A stretch of 64,000 bases of DNA from Kineococcus terrestris. Lineage in GTDB: Bacteria > Actinomycetota > Actinomycetes > Actinomycetales > Kineococcaceae. Numbering within the stretch: position 1 is the first letter of the stretch; every line of letters begins with the position of its first letter. The translations under genes and the position numbers were made by a program. The DNA lies in the NCBI RefSeq assembly GCF_041020765.1, contig NZ_JBEUEJ010000002.1; one strand, written 5' to 3'. Below the pieces are notes generated by a model. It saw only the letters and a program-made list of their open reading frames with translations, was not told where the DNA came from and ran no database searches. Below are positions 17,304 to 25,314 of the stretch, piece after piece.

Positions 17304-18314
17304 TCAGCCCAGCACGCGCAGCGTCCCCGGGTGCGCGGTGCACGTCAGCGGCAGCGCCGCCTCCCCGTCGGCGTGCGGGTGCGGGACGCTCGCGCCCGGC
17401 AGCGGCGCCAGGTGCACGCGGCGGGCGCGGTGCACGTGCACGGCCGGGTGGCGCAGGTGCCGGCCCGAGCGCAGCAGCGGGAAGACCGTCAGGGCCGCGA
17501 GCGGGCTCAGCGCGTCGATCACCACGACGTCCAGCAGCCCGTCGGCGGGGTCGGCGTGCGGGGCCATCAACAGCCCCCCGCCGTAGCAGCGGGTGTTGGC
17601 CACGGCCACCAGCAGCGTCGGCCGCTCCAGCACCCGCACCCCGTCCCCGGGCTCACCGGGCACGCCCTCGAGGACGATCCGCAGCCCCACCGGCCGCACC
17701 ACGGCCAGCTCGCGCAGCGCGGCCAGCGTGTAGCGCGAGGGCCCGGTCGGCCAGCGCCAGCGGTTGGCGCGGGCGTTGACGCGCGCGTCCACGCCGGCGC
17801 CCAGGATGCTGGCGAACCAGCGACCGGACCGGGGACCGCCGGGGGCGCTGCCGGGGGCACCGGCGGGGTCAGCGGGCTCGCCAGAGGAGACGTGCACGGC
17901 GTCCACGGCGCGGGCACGCCCGCCCGCCAGGGCCTCCGAGAGGCGCTCCACGGCCCGCACCGGCTGGCGCAGCGGCACGCCCAAGCCGCGGGCCAGGTCG
18001 TTGCCGGTGCCCGCGGGCACCACGCCCAGGGCGGTCCGGGTGCCGGCGACGGCCTGCACCGCGGCGTGCACGAGCCCGTCACCGCCGACGACCACGACGG
18101 CGGCCAGGTCCGGCGCGCGCCGGGCCAGCCGCTCGCGGGCCTCGGCGACGTCGCGGCCGGACAGGTCCTCCACGTCGTGGCCCAGGCGCCGCAGGGCCGC
18201 CAGCGCGCGGCGGCCGGCCTCGCGGCCGGCGCCGCGCCCGGCGGTCGGGTTGACCAGCAGCCCCACCGGTCCTGCGCGCAGGGGCTGCCCGCCGTCCGGC
18301 CGGTGCGGGTCCAC
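17304..18314 (-). CDS. Diacylglycerol/lipid kinase family protein
   Basis: A lipid kinase of the DAGK catalytic superfamily (336 aa). The phosphate-binding motifs are VGLLVNPTAGRG near residue 15, VVVVGGDGLVHAAVQA near 80 and GVVPAGTGNDLARGLGVP near 100. The C-terminal half has the YGGGLLMAPHADPADGLLDVVV segment common to the family. It probably phosphorylates diacylglycerol or a related lipid at the inner membrane face; the exact substrate is unknown. GTG 18314 lies five bases after the tatC stop, so it is co-transcribed with tatA-tatC. It is absent at this spot in M. tuberculosis. Confidence 0.85.
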   Translation of the reverse strand: MDPHRPDGGQPLRAGPVGLLVNPTAGRGAGREAGRRALAALRRLGHDVEDLSGRDVAEARERLARRAPDLAAVVVVGGDGLVHAAVQAVAGTRTALGVVPAGTGNDLARGLGVPLRQPVRAVERLSEALAGGRARAVDAVHVSSGEPADPAGAPGSAPGGPRSGRWFASILGAGVDARVNARANRWRWPTGPSRYTLAALRELAVVRPVGLRIVLEGVPGEPGDGVRVLERPTLLVAVANTRCYGGGLLMAPHADPADGLLDVVVIDALSPLAALTVFPLLRSGRHLRHPAVHVHRARRVHLAPLPGASVPHPHADGEAALPLTCTAHPGTLRVLG

Positions 18315-18319
18315 GGGGC

Positions 18320-19138
18320 TCAGAGGGGGCTGGCCTCGTCGTCGGACAGGCGCTCCAGCTCCGGCGCGCCGTCGCGGCGACGGCGCCGCTTGTCGTTCAG
18401 GACGCAGATGGTCGTGGCCACCGCGAACAGGAAGATCATCGGCATCGCCATGACGATCATCGTCAGGGCGTCCGGGGTCGGCGTGAAGACCGCCGAGAAG
18501 AGGAAGCAGAGGAAGACGGTGATGCGCCACTGCTTCAGCACCGCCCCGCCGGACAGCAGACCGGCGAAGTTCAGCGCCACCAGCACGACCGGCACGAGGA
18601 ACGCGATGCCGAACGCCAGCAGCAGGCGCATCACGAACGACAGGTAGCTCGGCGCGTCGATGAAGTTGTACGCGTCGTCGGGCGTGAACTGGGTGATCAG
18701 CCCCATCGTCGTGGGCAGGATGTACCAGGCCAGCGCCATCCCGGCCAGGAACAGCGGGACCCCGGCGCTGACGAAGCCGATCGCCCACGTGCGCTCGCGC
18801 CGCGTCAGGCCGGGGGTGACGAAGGCCCACAGCTGGTAGATCCAGACGGGGCTGGACACGATCAGGCCCACCCACAGGGCACCCTTGACCTGGATGTCCA
18901 GGGGGCTGACCGCGCCGGCGAAGTTCAGCCCGCCGCTGTTGCCGATGCCGTCGAAGGGGCTCTCCAGGGTGGGGAGCACCACGTTGGGCCACAGCCACCA
19001 GCCGGCGGCCGCGCCGACGACGATGAACAGCGCGGCCCGGAAGAGCCGCTTGCGCAGCTCCTCCAGGTGCTCGCGCAGGGGCATGCGCCCCTCGGGGTCC
19101 TTGGGCGCGCGCCCACGGCGGAACGTCGTGACAGCCAC
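18320..19138 (-). CDS. tatC: Twin-arginine translocase subunit TatC
   Basis: The substrate-receptor subunit of the Tat translocase (272 aa). Conserved parts: MPLREHLEELRKRLFRA at the N-terminal amphipathic region, the TPGLTRRER cytoplasmic loop and the LLLAFGIAFLVPVVLVALNFAG helix, with six predicted membrane segments. The last 45 residues are a charged tail (KRRRRRDGAPELERLSDD). GTG 19138 has GAGGT upstream and lies 21 bases after tatA. No tatB was found in the window; actinobacterial tatB is usually elsewhere in the genome. Confidence 0.95.
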   Translation of the reverse strand: MAVTTFRRGRAPKDPEGRMPLREHLEELRKRLFRAALFIVVGAAAGWWLWPNVVLPTLESPFDGIGNSGGLNFAGAVSPLDIQVKGALWVGLIVSSPVWIYQLWAFVTPGLTRRERTWAIGFVSAGVPLFLAGMALAWYILPTTMGLITQFTPDDAYNFIDAPSYLSFVMRLLLAFGIAFLVPVVLVALNFAGLLSGGAVLKQWRITVFLCFLFSAVFTPTPDALTMIVMAMPMIFLFAVATTICVLNDKRRRRRDGAPELERLSDDEASPL

Positions 19139-19159
19139 GTCAGGACCTCGCGGGGCGGA

Positions 19160-19459
19160 TCAGCGGTCGCGGACGGTCGACGTCTCGTCGTGGGACGAGC
19201 CGTTGACCCGGGACGCGTCGGTGCGCACGCCGGAGCGGGGCTCGTCGCGGACGTCGTCGATGGAGGTGCCGCGGATCGTCTTCGTCTCCTTGGCGGTGGC
19301 CTCCTCCTCGTCCTCGCGCTGCATCTCCTTGACCTCGCTCTTGAAGATGCGCAGCGAGCGACCGAGGCCGCGGGCGGCGTCGGGCAGGCGCTTGGCGCCG
19401 AACAGCAGGAGCATGACGACGACAAGCACAAGGATGTGCCAGGGCTTCAGTGCGCCCAT
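19160..19459 (-). CDS. tatA: Twin-arginine translocase subunit TatA
   Basis: The pore-forming Tat subunit (99 aa). It has a single hydrophobic helix (residues 6-22, PWHILVLVVVMLLLFG) followed by the FGAKRLPDAARGLGRSLRIFK amphipathic helix with its conserved Phe-Gly, then an acidic and polar tail. Frame is open to 19561 but ATG 19459 has GAGAGG nine bases upstream and gives the standard N-terminus. A TACCAT -10 candidate at 19496-19501 predicts a leader of about 30 bases. First gene of a tatA-tatC-lipid kinase operon. Confidence 0.94.
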   Translation of the reverse strand: MGALKPWHILVLVVVMLLLFGAKRLPDAARGLGRSLRIFKSEVKEMQREDEEEATAKETKTIRGTSIDDVRDEPRSGVRTDASRVNGSSHDETSTVRDR

Positions 19460-19625
19460 GGTGCTCAACCTCTCGAGGGGGGACGGTGCACCGCCATGGT
19501 ACGTCCCCGCCGTCCCGCCGCGGGGCAGCCGGAGGTGAACAGCGCCTGTGCGTCGCGCCACGCGCCCGGCGGGCGCGCGCGGGGCACCGGCCGGCCCGCC
19601 CCCGCCTGGACGGGGTGGGAGCGGG

Positions 19626-19660
19626 CGGACCGGTGGCGCGGACCGGTGGCGCGGACCGGG
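19626..19660. repeat. 13-bp tandem repeat upstream of tatA
   Basis: About 2.6 copies of CGGACCGGTGGCG, followed by a 9-bp GGGTGGGCC doublet, in the gap between the zinc-ribbon gene and tatA. No gene is affected. It may be slippage DNA. Confidence 0.7.
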
Positions 19661-19703
19661 TGGGCCGGGTGGGCCGGGGCGGCGGCGAGCGCCGCCCCGC
19701 GGG

Positions 19704-20042
19704 TCAGCGGGCGGCGCCGGCGCCGCGGGAGGCCAGGCCGGCCAGGTCGTCGCAGGAGTCCAGCACGAGGGCGAAGTCGAGGACGTCGTCCCAGGCGATG
19801 GCGCCGCCGCGGTGCTCCTCCAGCGCCTCGGCGGGGATGACCCAGCGCTCGACGGCCACGCCGCCGGAGACCAGCAGCGCGACGACGTCCTCGCCGGCGG
19901 GCTTGCGCACCTCGTCGCGGCACTTGGGGCAGTCGAAGGCGTAGAACGAGCGGTCCTTGGCGCTGCACACCACGAGACGCACCTGCTTGGGCGTCAGCTC
20001 GACGTCGCCGCAGCAGGGGCAGGAAGCCTTGATCGTGGTCAT
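19704..20042 (-). CDS. Zinc-ribbon protein of unknown function
   Basis: A 112-residue protein I cannot assign to a named family. It starts with a four-cysteine zinc-ribbon pattern: CPCCG near residue 8 and CPKC near residue 38, separated by a strand-rich stretch (VRLVVCSAKDRSFYAFD). The remainder is predicted helical and acidic (AEALEEHRGGAIAWDDVLDFALVLDSCDDL). ATG 20042 has GAGAGG upstream; three upstream in-frame codons are ignored. It sits between pafC and tatA on the same strand. A nucleic-acid or protein-binding role is only a guess from the ribbon. Confidence 0.72.
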   Translation of the reverse strand: MTTIKASCPCCGDVELTPKQVRLVVCSAKDRSFYAFDCPKCRDEVRKPAGEDVVALLVSGGVAVERWVIPAEALEEHRGGAIAWDDVLDFALVLDSCDDLAGLASRGAGAAR

Positions 20043-20176
20043 GTCGCGCACCTCTCGTCGTGCCGGGCGGCCGTCCTGCCGCGCGGCGATGACACTCCTT
20101 CGGCACCGACGGCCGATCCCTTGAACGGTGCTCCGGCGAGGGGTTGACAGCGCCGGTCCGGACGTGCCCCGAGCCT

Positions 20177-21250
20177 TCAGCCGGGCCGCTCGCCGGGCCG
20201 CTCGCCGGGCTGCTCGCCGGGCTGCTCGCCGGGCTGGTGGCAGGCGTAGGCGTCCAGCGCGTGCACCGCGGCCTCGCGCACGTCCACGGCCAGCTCCGGC
20301 GGGTCCACCACGCGGGCGCCGGCGCCCAGCCGCAACAGCAGCCGGCGCACCCAGCGGGTGTCGGCGGTGCGCAGCCGCACCCGGGAGGCGGCCTCGGACC
20401 AGGCGTCCTCACCGGGCTCGGTGACCGACTCCACCGGGTAGTAGTCGGCCACCCACGCCGCGCGGGGGGCCAGGTCGAGGGTGACCACGACGTCGTCGGG
20501 GCTGGGGCGGAACAGGTCGGCGTCCACGTCGCGCGAGGCGGCCCGCGGGGGCGGGGTGCCGTCGGCGTCCAGCACCACGGCCTCCTCGATCCGGTCCACC
20601 CGGAACAGGCGCACCCCCTCGGCGCGGTGGCACCAGCCCTCCAGGTACCAGCGGCCCTCGACGCTGACCAGGCGCATGGGGTCCACGTCGCGCTCGGTGC
20701 GCTCGTCGCGGCTGGGCACCAGGTAGCGCAGGTGCAGGCGCCGGTTCTCCCGCAGCGCCGTCTGGGCGGCGGCCAGGACCCGCGCGGCGACCTCCTGCCC
20801 GCGCGGGTCGCGGTCGTCCACGCGCACGTCCACGGCCACCGCCGAGGCGGCCGCGGCCGCGGCGCCGGCCGCCTCCCCCGCGGCGCGGCTCAGCTTGGCC
20901 AGGGCCCCGTCCAGCGCCTCCCGGTCGTGCAGGCCCGGCACCTGCGCCAGGGTGCGCAGGCCCACCAGCAGGGCGACGGCCTCGTCGACGGCCAGCCGCG
21001 AGGGCCGCGCCAGCGGGTCGGCGTTGGACAGGTACACCCGCCCGGACTCCCAGCGGGCGTCGATGAGGTCGTCGGGCAGGTGCCCGGGGGTGCCGCACAC
21101 GAACAGCAGCTCCAGGTCGTGCACGAGCTGCTCGGTGCTGATGCCGAAGTGCCCGGCCGCCTCCTCCAGGGGGATGCCCTGGTGGCGCAGCAGGTAGGGG
21201 ACCATCGCCAGCAGCCGCGAGAGCCGCTCGGTGGAGGCGCGCCCGGTCAC
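20177..21250 (-). CDS. pafC: PafC-type WYL-domain regulator
   Basis: The partner of PafB in the heterodimeric DNA-damage transcription activator of actinobacteria (357 aa). The N-terminal 60 residues form a winged helix (LEEAAGHFGISTEQLVHDLELL). The middle is a WYL domain: LRYLVPSRDERTERDVDPMRLVSVEGRWYLEGWCHRAEGVRLFRVDRI, shown here by WYLEGWC and FRVDRI. The C-terminal WCX region follows. The last 20 residues are PGEQ/PGER repeats from a 12-bp DNA repeat, not a family feature. GTG 21250 overlaps the pafB TGA (GTGA), so the two are translationally coupled. Confidence 0.9.
   Translation of the reverse strand: MTGRASTERLSRLLAMVPYLLRHQGIPLEEAAGHFGISTEQLVHDLELLFVCGTPGHLPDDLIDARWESGRVYLSNADPLARPSRLAVDEAVALLVGLRTLAQVPGLHDREALDGALAKLSRAAGEAAGAAAAAASAVAVDVRVDDRDPRGQEVAARVLAAAQTALRENRRLHLRYLVPSRDERTERDVDPMRLVSVEGRWYLEGWCHRAEGVRLFRVDRIEEAVVLDADGTPPPRAASRDVDADLFRPSPDDVVVTLDLAPRAAWVADYYPVESVTEPGEDAWSEAASRVRLRTADTRWVRRLLLRLGAGARVVDPPELAVDVREAAVHALDAYACHQPGEQPGEQPGERPGERPG
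20181..20237 (-). repeat. 12-bp tandem repeat in the pafC tail
   Basis: Four to five CCGGGCYGCTCG units encode PGEQ/PGER repeats just before the pafC stop. The unit is a multiple of three, so copy-number change lengthens or shortens the tail without a frameshift. Confidence 0.85.
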
Positions 21251-22440
21251 GAGGCCCGCCCGACCGCGCCGGAGCGCTCGCCACCGCCGCCGGCGGCCCG
21301 CTCGCCACTCCCGGTGTCCTCGCCGGTGCGGGTGCCCTCGGCGGCACCGCTGTCCCCGCCGGTGCCGGTGTCCCCGTCCTCGCGCAGGCCCGCGGCCCCG
21401 CGCAGGCGCCGCAGGACCGCCGCGCGCAGCTCCGGCGGGTCCAGGACGACCACGTCGGCGCCGTAGGCGGCGACCTCGTCGGCGGCCACCTCCACGTCGG
21501 CCACGTCCACGACCACCACGTCCATCCCGTCCGGGCGCCCGTCCGCGCCGCGCCCCGCCTCCTCGGTGCGCGCGGCGCGCCGGCGCAGCGCCAGCCCGGC
21601 GCCGGGGCGCACCAGCAGGCGCGCGGGGCGGGTGGTGCGCTCACCGACCCGGCCGGCCACGACCGCGCGCGGGTCCAGGTCCTCGGGCACCCGGTAGGAG
21701 CCGGGCCGGCCGATGCGCCGGGGCGCCGAGGCCACCCGGGACAGGCGGAAGACGCGCACGTCCTCGCGGTCGCGGTCGTGCCCGACGAGGTACCAGCGCC
21801 CGTGCCAGCTGACGATGGCCCACGGCTCGACGTGCCGCTGGGCCGGCTCGGCGCCGGCCCGGCGGTAGGTGAAGCTGACCGGCGCGCGGTCGCGGGTGGC
21901 CGCGTACAGGGCGTCGAAGGCCGGCTCGCTGGTGCGCACGCGCGGCTCCACCCCCACCAGGGAGCTGTCGTCCGGCTCCACGCCCAGGCTGCGCAGCTTG
22001 ACCAGCGCCCGGGTGGCCGGGCCGGCCAGGCTGGCCTGCTGCCACACGCGGCTGGCCAGCGACAGGACCGCCAGCTCACCGGGGGTGAAGACGATGTCCG
22101 GCAGGGCGAAGGCGTCGCGGTCGATGCGGTAGCCGGCCTCGTCGCCGAACAGCGGGTCCTCCCCGCCGGTCTCCAGCGGCACCCCCAGCTCGCGCAGGTC
22201 CTCCTTGTCCCGCTCGAACATCCGCTCGAAGGCCAGCGTCGTGGCGCAGTCGGCGTACTGCGGGACGGCCTGGCGGATCTGCTCCTTGGTCAGCCAGCGG
22301 CGGGTGGCCGACAGGGCGATGACGAGGTTGAGCAGGCGCTCGGTGCGCCGCGCGCCGCGGGCGCTCTCCAGCTGGGCGGCGGGGTTCCCCGTCCCGCCCG
22401 CGGCCCTGCCGCCGGGGTCCCTGCTGCTCGCGCGCGCCAC
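21247..22440 (-). CDS. pafB: PafB-type WYL-domain regulator
   Basis: The first subunit of the PafBC activator of the LexA-independent DNA-damage response (397 aa). It has a helix-turn-helix near residues 32-75 (ERLLNLVIALSATRRWLTKEQIRQAVPQY), a WYL domain near 190-240 (VEPWAIVSWHGRWYLVGHDRDREDVRVFRLSRV) and a C-terminal WCX region. The tail after 355 is Gly/Thr/Glu low complexity. GTG 22440 is preceded at nine bases by TAGCGT, so the mRNA would have almost no leader. As in mycobacteria, pafBC lies near but is not fused to pafA; its role is transcriptional, not pupylation itself. Confidence 0.92.
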   Translation of the reverse strand: MARASSRDPGGRAAGGTGNPAAQLESARGARRTERLLNLVIALSATRRWLTKEQIRQAVPQYADCATTLAFERMFERDKEDLRELGVPLETGGEDPLFGDEAGYRIDRDAFALPDIVFTPGELAVLSLASRVWQQASLAGPATRALVKLRSLGVEPDDSSLVGVEPRVRTSEPAFDALYAATRDRAPVSFTYRRAGAEPAQRHVEPWAIVSWHGRWYLVGHDRDREDVRVFRLSRVASAPRRIGRPGSYRVPEDLDPRAVVAGRVGERTTRPARLLVRPGAGLALRRRAARTEEAGRGADGRPDGMDVVVVDVADVEVAADEVAAYGADVVVLDPPELRAAVLRRLRGAAGLREDGDTGTGGDSGAAEGTRTGEDTGSGERAAGGGGERSGAVGRAS

Positions 22441-22449
22441 GGTCCCGGG

Positions 22450-22455
22450 ACGCTA
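22450..22455 (-). promoter_or_regulatory. -10 element of pafB (near-leaderless)
   Basis: TAGCGT on the minus strand, nine bases before GTG 22440; the predicted leader is only two or three bases. Confidence 0.5.
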
Positions 22456-22643
22456 CCCCAGCCGCGGCCCGCGCGCGGGTCGTCGCGGCACGCTGCGTCG
22501 CGCGGTCGTCGCACCCGGGTGCGGCGCGGTCGCGGGCGTCGCGCCGCTGCGCGGCGGGCCGGTCCGGCGGGTAACGTCGTGCGGTCAGCCCGCCGCGCGG
22601 CCCAGCGCGGCCAGCCCGATCCGACGACCGGAGGCGTCCCGCC

Positions 22644-23834
22644 GTGCCGTCCGCCGCCCGCGCCCCCTTCCTGGACGTCGCCCGGGGGCTGGCGATCGCG
22701 CTGGTGGTCCTGCACCACTCGGTGATCTTCCTGGACGCCGGGGCCCTGCTGGACGTGCGCTGGCGGGTGGTCAATGACGAGCTGGTCGTGCTGCGCATGC
22801 CGCTGTTCTTCGCGGTCTCGGGGGCGCTGGCCGCCTCGGCGGCGCGGCGCTCGTGGCGCTGGCTGGCCCGGCACCGGCTGGTGCTGCTGGTGTGGCTGTT
22901 CGTCACGTGGTCGCTGCTGCGCTTCGCGTGGTTCAGCGTGGTGCCGCAGACGCTGAACGCGGCCGAGACGGCCACGCTGCGCCCGCTGCTGCTGTCGCCG
23001 CTGCTGCCGGTGACGGGCCTGTGGTACCTGTACGCCCTGGCGCTGTTCACGGTGCTGGCGCGCGCGGCGGGGCGGGCCGCGCCGCTGCTGCTGGTGCCGG
23101 CCGCGGCGGTGTCGTTGGCGGCCACGGTGCCCGGGTGGATCGCGCCGAACTACGCGTGGACGCAGATGTCGCGCTGCTTCGTGTTCTTCCTGCTGGGCTG
23201 GTGCCTGCGCCGGGTGCTGCTCGAGCGGTTCGGGCGCCTGCCGGGGCCGGCGGCGTGGGCGCTGGTGGCGACCGCGGTGGCCGGTCTGGTGGTGCACGGG
23301 AGCACCGACGGGCGCTCCCCCTGGCTGCGGCTGGCGGTCAGCCTGGCGGCCATCGGCGGGGGGCTGGCCGCGGCGCTGCTGCTGAGCCGGGCGGCGCCGG
23401 CGCGCCCCGTGGCGGCCGGGCTGGGCTGGCTGGGCCGGCGCACCCTGCCGGTGTTCCTGGTGCACGAGCTGGTGGTGGGGCTGCTCACCGCGCTGGCCCT
23501 CGCCGCCGGCGCGGGCCGGCACCCGGCGTGGCCGCCGCTGTGGGCGGCGGTGGCGCTGACGACGGCGCTGCTGGTGCACCGGCTGGCGCGCCGGGCCGGG
23601 CTGGGGGTGCTGTACGACTCCCCGCACCCGCCGCCGCGACGGCCGGCGAGCGGCCCGGCGCAGGGTCCCGCGGGTGCCGCGGCGGCGGGCCTAGGCTCGC
23701 CGGGTGCTGCGCTGGCGGGAGGGGACGGTCGTCGCGACGGACCGGTCGTGGGCGGTGGGCCCGGGCCGGGGGGCGCTGGAGTGCCGGGTGCTCCTGGCGG
23801 ACGGGACGACGGCGCGCGCGCTGGCCTTCGCTGA
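22644..23834 (+). CDS. Acyltransferase 3 (OafA-like) membrane protein
   Basis: An integral membrane O-acyltransferase (396 aa). Typical start: FLDVARGLAIALVVLHHSVIF, with the conserved Arg and His, then about ten hydrophobic helices to residue 325. Members acylate cell-surface polysaccharides, lipids or antibiotics; the substrate here is unknown. GTG 22644 has GGAGGC 10 bases upstream; a TAACGT -10 at 22572-22577 suggests a leader of about 60 bases. After residue 330 the frame is low-complexity Pro/Gly and overlaps the DUF3866 gene by 131 bases, so this tail may be unselected. It is not part of the mycobacterial proteasome neighbourhood. Confidence 0.82.
   Translation: MPSAARAPFLDVARGLAIALVVLHHSVIFLDAGALLDVRWRVVNDELVVLRMPLFFAVSGALAASAARRSWRWLARHRLVLLVWLFVTWSLLRFAWFSVVPQTLNAAETATLRPLLLSPLLPVTGLWYLYALALFTVLARAAGRAAPLLLVPAAAVSLAATVPGWIAPNYAWTQMSRCFVFFLLGWCLRRVLLERFGRLPGPAAWALVATAVAGLVVHGSTDGRSPWLRLAVSLAAIGGGLAAALLLSRAAPARPVAAGLGWLGRRTLPVFLVHELVVGLLTALALAAGAGRHPAWPPLWAAVALTTALLVHRLARRAGLGVLYDSPHPPPRRPASGPAQGPAGAAAAGLGSPGAALAGGDGRRDGPVVGGGPGPGGAGVPGAPGGRDDGARAGLR
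23692..23697 (+). promoter_or_regulatory. Leaderless -10 element of the DUF3866 gene
   Basis: TAGGCT with a 6-base gap to GTG 23704. It lies inside the overlapping end of the acyltransferase frame. Confidence 0.6.
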
Positions 23835-24798
23835 CCTGGTCGGCGTTCCCGAGCCGGGGCAGCGGGTGCTGCTGAACACCTCCGCGCTGGCGCGGGGGCT
23901 GGGCACGGGCGGGTACGCGCTGGTGGTCGCGCTGCCCGACGCGCTGCCCGCGGACCCGCCGCCGGGCCCCGGGCACCTGGTCAAGGCCCGCTACACGCCG
24001 CTGCAGGCGATGGTGCTGGGCGTGGACGAGCAGGAGTCGCCGCACCACGCGCTGCTGGCCGAGGCCGACGACCTGCACGGCACGCCCGTGGTGGTGGCCG
24101 ATCTGCACTCGGCGCTGCCGGCGGTGGTGGCCGGGGTGCGCGAGCGGGCGCCGGGCGCGCGGGTGGCGTACGTGATGACCGACGGGGGCGCGCTGCCGGT
24201 GGCGTTCAGCCGCACCGTGGCGGGGCTGCGCGAGGCCGGCTGGCTGGCGGCGTGCGTGACGACGGGTCAGGCCTTCGGCGGGGACCTGGAGGCGGCGACC
24301 GTGCACACCGGGTTGCTGGCCGCGCACCTGGTGGTGGGCGCCGACGTCGTGGTGGTGGCGCAGGGGCCGGGGAACCTGGGCACCGGCTCGCGCTGGGGGT
24401 TCTCGGGGGTGGCGGCCGGGGAGGCGCTGAACGCGGCGGCGCTGCTGCGCGGGCGGGCGGTGGCGGCGCTGCGCGTGTCGCAGGCCGACCCGCGCGAGCG
24501 GCACCGCGGCGTCTCGCACCACTCGGTGACGGCGGTGGGGCGGGTGGCGCTGCTGCCGGCCGACGTGGTCGTGGCGGCCGAGGAGGGAGCGTTCGCCGAG
24601 GGGGTGCGGGAGCGGGCGCGGGCGCTGTGCGGGGACCGGCACCGGCTGGTGGAGGTGGACGCGGCGGGGCTGGACGCGGCGCTGGCCGCGTGCCCGGTGC
24701 CGCTGTCGACGATGGGGCGCGGGCCGCAGCAGGACCGGGCCTCGTTCGTGGCCGCCGCGGCGGCCGGGCGGCACGCCGCGGACCTGCTGGGACGCTGA
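23704..24798 (+). CDS. DUF3866 family protein
   Basis: A 364-residue protein of the DUF3866 family, conserved near pafA in actinobacteria but of unknown function. There is no signal peptide or membrane helix. Recognisable parts: a beta-rich N-terminal region (ALECRVLLADGTTARALAF), HLVKARYTPLQAMVLGVDEQESPHH near residue 100, and SHHSVTAVGRVALLPADVVV near 275. The central VVVAQGPGNLGTGSRWGFSG is glycine-rich and suggests a ligand pocket. GTG 23704 is set by the -10 element six bases upstream. It overlaps the acyltransferase frame by 131 bases and converges with the FKBP gene across a hairpin. A link to pupylation is suggested only by neighbourhood. Confidence 0.85.
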   Translation: MLRWREGTVVATDRSWAVGPGRGALECRVLLADGTTARALAFADLVGVPEPGQRVLLNTSALARGLGTGGYALVVALPDALPADPPPGPGHLVKARYTPLQAMVLGVDEQESPHHALLAEADDLHGTPVVVADLHSALPAVVAGVRERAPGARVAYVMTDGGALPVAFSRTVAGLREAGWLAACVTTGQAFGGDLEAATVHTGLLAAHLVVGADVVVVAQGPGNLGTGSRWGFSGVAAGEALNAAALLRGRAVAALRVSQADPRERHRGVSHHSVTAVGRVALLPADVVVAAEEGAFAEGVRERARALCGDRHRLVEVDAAGLDAALAACPVPLSTMGRGPQQDRASFVAAAAAGRHAADLLGR

Positions 24799-24829
24799 GA
24801 CCCCGGCGCCCGCGCGGGGCACCGGGGTC
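24799..24829. terminator. 13-bp hairpin between DUF3866 and FKBP genes
   Basis: Arms 24799-24811 and 24817-24829 pair with one mismatch around a 5-base loop. The flanking genes converge, so it may serve both. Confidence 0.65.
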
Positions 24830-24840
24830 CCAGGGGATCC

Positions 24841-24866
24841 CAGCCGGGTGTCAGCCGGGTGTCAGC
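24841..24866 (-). repeat. 11-bp repeat across the FKBP stop
   Basis: Two CAGCCGGGTGT units (24841-24862) followed by a partial one give minus-strand TGA codons at 24864 and 24853, 11 bases apart and therefore in different frames. Confidence 0.7.
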
Positions 24867-25239
24867 TGACGCCGACGAGGTCGACGACGAAGATCAGGGT
24901 CTCGCCGCCCTTGATGGCCGCGCCGGCGCCGCGGTCGCCGTAGCCCAGGTGCGGCGGGATGACGATCTTGCGGCGGCCGCCGACGCGCATGCCGACGATG
25001 CCCTGGTCCCAGCCCTTGATGACCATGCCGGCGCCCAGCGGGAAGTCCAGGGGCTGGCCGCGGTTCCAGGAGGCGTCGAACTCCTCGCCGGTGCTGAAGG
25101 CGACGCCGACGTAGTGGGCGCTGACCGTGCGGCCGGGCACGGCCTCCTCGCCGTCGCCGACGACCTCGTCGGTGATCTCCAGCTCGGTGGGCGGCTCGCC
25201 GCCGGGGAAGTCGATCTCGGGCTTGGTGCGGTCGGTCAC
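24862..25239 (-). CDS. FKBP-type peptidyl-prolyl isomerase (cytoplasmic)
   Basis: A single-domain FKBP (125 aa) with no signal peptide. It follows the fold from VSAHYVGVAFSTGEEFDASWNRGQPLDFPLGAGMVIKGWDQGIVGM to a C-terminal TLIFVVDLVGVS. The drug-site residues Tyr, Phe-Asp, Val-Ile and Trp are kept (HYVG, FDASW, MVIKGWD) and support isomerase activity. GTG 25239 follows GGGAG at a good distance. It lies 75 bases after a two-domain FKBP lipoprotein gene on the same strand, so this is a pair of folding enzymes, one inside and one outside the cell, beside the proteasome ligase pafA. Confidence 0.93.
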   Translation of the reverse strand: MTDRTKPEIDFPGGEPPTELEITDEVVGDGEEAVPGRTVSAHYVGVAFSTGEEFDASWNRGQPLDFPLGAGMVIKGWDQGIVGMRVGGRRKIVIPPHLGYGDRGAGAAIKGGETLIFVVDLVGVS

Positions 25240-25314
25240 GTCGCTCCCTGGGTCGGGGGTGGCTCCGGTGGTCGCCGGAGGGTCGTCGCGGGACCGGTCG
25301 GCCGGTCCCGCCGG

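Noticed and set aside
22290..23627. A minus-strand gene opposite the acyltransferase
   Set aside because: The 445-codon frame is Arg/Gln/Pro/His low complexity and antisense to a well-supported membrane protein gene.
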